From contig VBGV01000222.1 of NCBI GenBank assembly GCA_005880755.1, positions 1-9,210 on the forward strand: 9,210 nucleotides of DNA, read 5' to 3'. Source of the stretch: Chloroflexota bacterium (GTDB taxonomy: Bacteria > Chloroflexota > Dormibacteria > Dormibacterales > Dormibacteraceae). The notes beneath the pieces are model-generated. The model was not told the origin of the DNA, ran no database searches, and was given only the letters and a program-made list of their open reading frames with translations. Both the position numbers and the translations under genes were made by a program. Shown one piece after another: positions 6,417 through 9,210 of the stretch (position 1 is its first letter; each line of letters opens with the position of its first letter).

Positions 6417-7525
6417 GTCGCGACGGCTTGCTCACGATCGGCGTCGAGGAGGAGTACCAGATCATCGACGCGAAGGGTGAGCTCCACGCGCACATCGACA
6501 CCTTGCTCGCGAAGGCGGCGCCTCGGCTGGGTGACAAGGTCAAGCGGGAGATGATGCAGTCGGTGGTCGAGGTGGGCACCACCATCTGCGAGAACGTCGA
6601 CGAGGCCCGCAACCAGCTCGACGAGATGCGGCGGACGCTGGCTGAGCTTCTCGAGCCCGAAGGGCTGCGGATCGCGTGCGCCGGGACCCACCCTTTCTCG
6701 CGCTGGAACGAGCAGCAGATCACCGACCACGAGCGCTACAAGATGCTGGAGGAGGAGCTCCAGGACGTGGTCCGCTCGCTGGTCATCTTCGGGCTGCACG
6801 TGCATGTGGCGATCCCGAATCCCGAGCTGCGCATCGAGGTCCTCAATGAGGCGCGCTATTTCCTGCCCCACCTGCTCGCGCTCAGCACGTCGAGCCCGTT
6901 CTGGATGGGGCGAAACACCGGGCTCAAGTCGTACCGCAGCGTGATCTGGTCGAACTTTCCTCGCACCGGCATCCCGCCCGACATCACGTCGTACGACGAA
7001 TACCAGAACTACGTCGAGCTGCTGGTCAAGACCGGCTCGATCGACAACGGGAAGAAGATCTGGTGGGACCTTCGCGCCCACCCGAGCTTTCCGACGCTCG
7101 AGTTCCGCGTCTGCGACATGCCAACTCGGCTCGAGGAGACGATCTGCCTTGCGGGGCTGATGCAGGCCATCTGCGCCAAGCTGCTGAAGCTGCGGGCGAG
7201 CAACCTGGGGTTCCGCAAGTACATACCGGCGCTCATCGCGGAAAACAAATGGAGGGCGATCCGCTACGGGATCGACGGCAACCTCATCGACTTCGGCAAG
7301 CAAACCGAGGTCCCGATGCGCGACCTGGCGGTCGAGCTGCTCGAGTTCGTCGACGACGTGCTGGACGAGCTCGGCTCGCGCCAGGCGGTGGAGTACGTGC
7401 GGACAATTCTGGACGGCGGCACCAGCGCGGACCGGCAGCTGCGGGTCTTCAAAAACAGCGGCGACACCCGGGCCGTGGTCGAGATGCTCGCCGCCGAGAC
7501 GATGGGGGTAAGCGTCCCGGATTAG
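6413..7525 (+). CDS. GCS2-family carboxylate-amine ligase (YbdK type)
   Basis: Glutamate-cysteine ligase family 2 enzyme, glutamine-synthetase fold, expected to use ATP to join the gamma-carboxylate of glutamate or a related acid to an amine. The 370-residue length is typical for YbdK-type proteins (COG2170). Visible motifs: GVEEEYQ (10-16, metal-binding glutamates), GTHPF (91-95), GLHVHV (127-132), WDLRAHPSFPTLEFRVCD (218-235) and ENKWRAIRYGIDG (277-289), all with intact residues. E. coli YbdK has only weak glutamate-cysteine ligase activity and its true substrate is unresolved, so gamma-glutamylcysteine synthesis should not be assumed here. The start ATG (6413-6415) overlaps the preceding TGA in an ATGA junction, pointing to translational coupling. 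It is the third ATP-dependent ligase in this operon. Family certain; product unknown. Confidence 0.93.
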   Translation: MSRDGLLTIGVEEEYQIIDAKGELHAHIDTLLAKAAPRLGDKVKREMMQSVVEVGTTICENVDEARNQLDEMRRTLAELLEPEGLRIACAGTHPFSRWNEQQITDHERYKMLEEELQDVVRSLVIFGLHVHVAIPNPELRIEVLNEARYFLPHLLALSTSSPFWMGRNTGLKSYRSVIWSNFPRTGIPPDITSYDEYQNYVELLVKTGSIDNGKKIWWDLRAHPSFPTLEFRVCDMPTRLEETICLAGLMQAICAKLLKLRASNLGFRKYIPALIAENKWRAIRYGIDGNLIDFGKQTEVPMRDLAVELLEFVDDVLDELGSRQAVEYVRTILDGGTSADRQLRVFKNSGDTRAVVEMLAAETMGVSVPD

Positions 7526-7553
7526 CCGGACCCGCCAGGCGGTTCCTGTCTAT

Positions 7554-7883
7554 GTGAAGACAGCGAGCGAGCAGATCCGGGAGAAGGTCGGATCGTGGCC
7601 GGGCGTCACCACCAAGCCTCACCGTTTTGGAGGCACCGAATATCTCTACGGCAAGAAGGAGATGGGGCACGTCCACGGCGACCGCCTGGCCGACCTTCCG
7701 ATGCCGCGGCGCCTGCACGACGAGCTGATCGCGTCGGGCCGCGCCCAGCCGCATCACATCCTGCCCGAGACCGGTTGGATCAGCGTCTGGATCGATGGGC
7801 CGCGCGACGTCTCTGGCGTGATCGAGCTCTTTCGGATGCAGTACGACCGCTACTCGAGGACTCCCGCTCCATCAAGTGTTTAA
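7554..7883 (+). CDS. Small DUF5519-type ('luciferase domain') protein
   Basis: A 109-residue soluble protein of unknown function. The pattern GKKEMGHVHGDRLADLPMPRR (split around residues 33-53), PHHILPETGWISVWI (66-80) and the C-terminal ELFRMQYDR (91-99) matches the family I recall as DUF5519, often labelled luciferase domain-containing; that name does not establish light production. H39 and H41 (GHVHGD), H67 and H68 and the conserved tryptophans are candidate functional residues. The GTG at 7554 is the start that fits; an ATG two bases earlier is out of frame. The Shine-Dalgarno is weak (AGGCGG is rather distant). It sits 28 bases after the GCS2 gene and 7 bases before the TetR gene, so it is probably the last structural gene of the operon. 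Gene reality is well supported; its role is unknown. Confidence 0.78.
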   Translation: MKTASEQIREKVGSWPGVTTKPHRFGGTEYLYGKKEMGHVHGDRLADLPMPRRLHDELIASGRAQPHHILPETGWISVWIDGPRDVSGVIELFRMQYDRYSRTPAPSSV

Positions 7884-7890
7884 TTAGCCC

Positions 7891-8493
7891 GTGGCGACAC
7901 GGGCGGCACCGCACCCGCCGGGAGCGGTAAGCGAGAAGAGGCGTCAGCAGCTGGTGCTGGCCGCCTACCGCGAGATCGCCGAGCGTGGATTCGAAGGGCT
8001 CCGGACGCGCGAGGTCGCGGCCGAGGTCGGGGTCAACATCGCAACCCTCCACTATTACTTCCCGACCAAGGAATCCCTGATCCGCGCCGTGCTCGACCAC
8101 GCGATGGGCCGTTTCCGCACCACCCTGGCCCCACACGGATCGCCGGCCGACCAGCTGCGCAACTATCTGCGCGCGACGAGGAAGCTGATGCTCGACGAGC
8201 CCGAGCTCGGAGCGGTCATGGCCGAGCTGGCTCTGCGCTCGATCCGCGACGACTCGATCGGCTCGATCCTGAATGAGATGTACGACGTGTGGCACGTCAC
8301 GTTGCGCGGACTGCTCCGGCGGGCGGTCAAGGAAGGCAAGCTCCGGCCCGAGGCCGACAGCGACGCCGTGGCGGCGCTGATCATCGCCACCCTCACCGCG
8401 ATGACATTGCCGGTCATGAGCGATGCGAGGCGGGGCGACCAGGCCCTACGCCAGCTGGAAAGGTGGCTGGGCATCCCCGGCTCCCGGTTCTGA
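7891..8493 (+). CDS. TetR/AcrR-family transcriptional repressor
   Basis: A 200-residue DNA-binding regulator. The N-terminal domain is classic: AAYREIAERGFEGLRTREVA leading into a helix-turn-helix at about 38-58 with VGVNIATLHYYFPTKESLI, the recognition helix ending in the typical YYFPTKE. The remaining helices (about 65-195) form a ligand-binding and dimerisation domain with no recognisable ligand signature. The GTG start at 7891 lies 7 bases after the stop of the small protein, without an obvious Shine-Dalgarno, so it may be translated through read-on from the operon. Immediately downstream is an inverted repeat (8533-8552) that is the best candidate operator, suggesting that it represses the following nitroreductase-family gene. 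Whether it also controls the ligase operon is not shown: I see no copy of the repeat near 3300-3365. Confidence 0.92.
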   Translation: MATRAAPHPPGAVSEKRRQQLVLAAYREIAERGFEGLRTREVAAEVGVNIATLHYYFPTKESLIRAVLDHAMGRFRTTLAPHGSPADQLRNYLRATRKLMLDEPELGAVMAELALRSIRDDSIGSILNEMYDVWHVTLRGLLRRAVKEGKLRPEADSDAVAALIIATLTAMTLPVMSDARRGDQALRQLERWLGIPGSRF

Positions 8494-8510
8494 GCAAACC
8501 AAGCAATTGA

Positions 8511-8539
8511 TTGATTAGTCTGCTACTCTGGAAGTCAAT
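8511..8539 (+). promoter_or_regulatory. Putative promoter of the deazaflavin-dependent reductase gene
   Basis: TTGATT (8511-8516) could serve as -35 and GTCAAT (8534-8539) as -10, 17 bases apart. The -10 match is poor, but this is a markedly AT-rich segment in GC-rich surroundings. The proposed -10 lies inside the inverted repeat, which would let a bound repressor block RNA polymerase. Confidence 0.4.
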
Positions 8540-8552
8540 CATTTGATTGACT
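8533..8552. promoter_or_regulatory. Perfect 9-2-9 inverted repeat, likely TetR operator
   Basis: AGTCAATCA and its exact reverse complement TGATTGACT flank a TT centre. Size and symmetry suit a TetR dimer. The heptamer TGATTGA occurs again upstream at 8508-8514, making a possible extra half-site. The repeat lies one base before the AGGAGG ribosome binding site of the next gene and 39 bases after the TetR stop codon. Confidence 0.75.
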
Positions 8553-8553
8553 A

Positions 8554-8559
8554 AGGAGG
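8554..8559 (+). promoter_or_regulatory. Ribosome binding site of the deazaflavin-dependent reductase gene
   Basis: AGGAGG, 8 bases before the ATG at 8568. It selects this ATG over an in-frame TTG at 8547 that lies inside the inverted repeat. Confidence 0.85.
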
Positions 8560-8567
8560 AGTTGGCA

Positions 8568-9029
8568 ATGGCGACTCGCGTCGAACCGATCCACATTCCA
8601 TCAGTTGTCGGGCTCTTCAACCCGATCGCTCGCAGGCTCCTGAAGTTCGGAGCGCTGCTGGGGCCGAACGCGCTCATCACCGTGCGCGGCCGTAAGAGCG
8701 GCCTGCCCCGAACCACGCCGGTCGCGCTGGTCGAGCTTCAGGGAAAGCGCTGGGTGATCGGGACCTTTGGCGAAACGAACTGGGTGCGCAACCTGCGGGC
8801 CTCCGGCGAGGCGACGCTGTCCATGGGCCGGCGCCAGGAGCAGGTCAAAGCCAGCGAACTGACGACGGACGAGCGAACCGCTTTCTTTCGCGACGTGATT
8901 GGGCCTTACGTCCGCCGGCTGCGGATCGGCCCGCTGCTGCTGTCGGTCCTCGGAGCCAAGGACATCCTCGAGGATCCCGCCGGAGCGGCTGAGCGCAGGC
9001 CCGTTTTCGAGCTCGACGCCGCGGCCTGA
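8568..9029 (+). CDS. Deazaflavin (F420)-dependent nitroreductase-family oxidoreductase
   Basis: A 153-residue split-barrel protein of the Ddn/F420H2-dependent quinone reductase family (PF04075-like), which in mycobacteria reduces menaquinone and can activate nitroimidazoles. Key features are ITVRGRKSGLPRTTPV (37-52, the typical RGRKSG-x-x-R-T-TPV phosphate-binding segment), RWVIGTFGETNWVRNLRASG (61-80; NW-x-x-NLRA-x-G is diagnostic) and the C-terminal EDPAGAAERRPVFEL (135-149). It implies that the host makes coenzyme F420, although some relatives use other flavins. It has its own strong ribosome binding site and an upstream inverted repeat beside a TetR gene, so it is probably induced when the repressor releases. 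The physiological substrate is unknown. It ends 9 bases before the convergent partial gene. Confidence 0.9.
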   Translation: MATRVEPIHIPSVVGLFNPIARRLLKFGALLGPNALITVRGRKSGLPRTTPVALVELQGKRWVIGTFGETNWVRNLRASGEATLSMGRRQEQVKASELTTDERTAFFRDVIGPYVRRLRIGPLLLSVLGAKDILEDPAGAAERRPVFELDAAA

Positions 9030-9038
9030 TCGCGGGCG

Positions 9039-9210
9039 CTAGCTCGGGATGGGCCAGCCTTCGCCAGGGATCTTCAGCACGGTCATTGGTATTCGGAAAT
9101 CGAGCACCAGGTCGACGCAGTGGTCGTCGGGCACGACGACGGTGGTCGACCGCGAGTCGTCCGCAGGCTGGAGGCGGTAAGTTCCCGGGTCGAGTGGCGC
9201 GATGAAGCTT
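9039..9210 (-). CDS. C-terminal 56 residues of an unidentified protein (cut by window edge)
   Basis: The minus-strand frame ending in TAG (9041-9039) is open to the window end. It reads as a beta-rich tail: APLDPGTYRLQPADDSRST, VVVPDDHCVDLVLDF, then PMTVLKIPGEGWPIPS before the stop. The phrase PGTYRL followed by hydrophobic strands resembles the end of a carboxypeptidase-regulatory-like or other Ig-type fold found in secreted proteins, but I do not recognise the family. Reality of the frame is supported by its amino acid composition and by the tight convergent spacing to the reductase gene. Function cannot be assigned. Confidence 0.55.
   Translation of the reverse strand, partial: SFIAPLDPGTYRLQPADDSRSTTVVVPDDHCVDLVLDFRIPMTVLKIPGEGWPIPS

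Noticed and set aside
6296..7303. Long minus-strand frame opposite the GCS2 gene
   Set aside because: Composition rich in Arg, Val, Asp and Leu without domains; it is the antisense of a well-conserved enzyme.
9020..9060. Possible bidirectional terminator between the convergent genes
   Set aside because: Only a short GC-rich self-complementary stretch is seen, without a stable long stem or T run on either side.

Overview
The window is GC-rich bacterial chromosome, densely packed, with no rRNA, tRNA, CRISPR array or insertion sequence that I can see. No gene-free stretch is longer than about 75 bases. The gene content fits a high-GC, soil-type lineage related to Actinomycetota, Chloroflexota or Candidatus Dormibacterota. 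The clues are a long-form deoC coupled to an aldehyde dehydrogenase, an F420/deazaflavin-dependent nitroreductase-family protein, a proline-rich lipoprotein with an AAAC lipobox, and GTG starts. This assignment is an inference from gene style, not a phylogeny.

Left part (1-3292). On the minus strand, deoC (886-1809) runs into an aldehyde dehydrogenase (1-886, cut by the window edge) with a TGATG stop/start overlap, a classic deoxyribose-phosphate to acetaldehyde to acetate module. Diverging from deoC, with only 19 bases between the two start codons, is a secreted lipoprotein with a six-repeat kelch propeller (1829-2833). Its 3' end overlaps by 33 bases the end of a convergent minus-strand gene for a 163-residue membrane protein carrying an HEVMH zinc-protease-like motif (2801-3292).

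Centre (3365-7883). Five plus-strand genes are tightly packed: an esterase-D-like alpha/beta hydrolase, a conventional ATP-grasp ligase, a circularly permuted ATP-grasp protein, a GCS2/YbdK-type carboxylate-amine ligase (ATGA overlap with the previous gene) and a small DUF5519-type protein. Three different ATP-dependent ligase folds plus a hydrolase in one operon suggest a pathway that makes a small peptide-like or thiol-like compound (or conjugates one to a carrier) and can hydrolyse an ester, thioester or amide of it. The product is unknown; this is the most interesting system in the window.

Right part (7891-9210). A TetR-family repressor follows 7 bases after the small protein. It is followed by a short AT-rich region with a perfect 9-2-9 inverted repeat, probably its operator, directly upstream of a strong ribosome binding site and a deazaflavin-dependent nitroreductase-family gene (8568-9029). 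The window ends in the C-terminal fragment of a convergent minus-strand gene (9039-9210).
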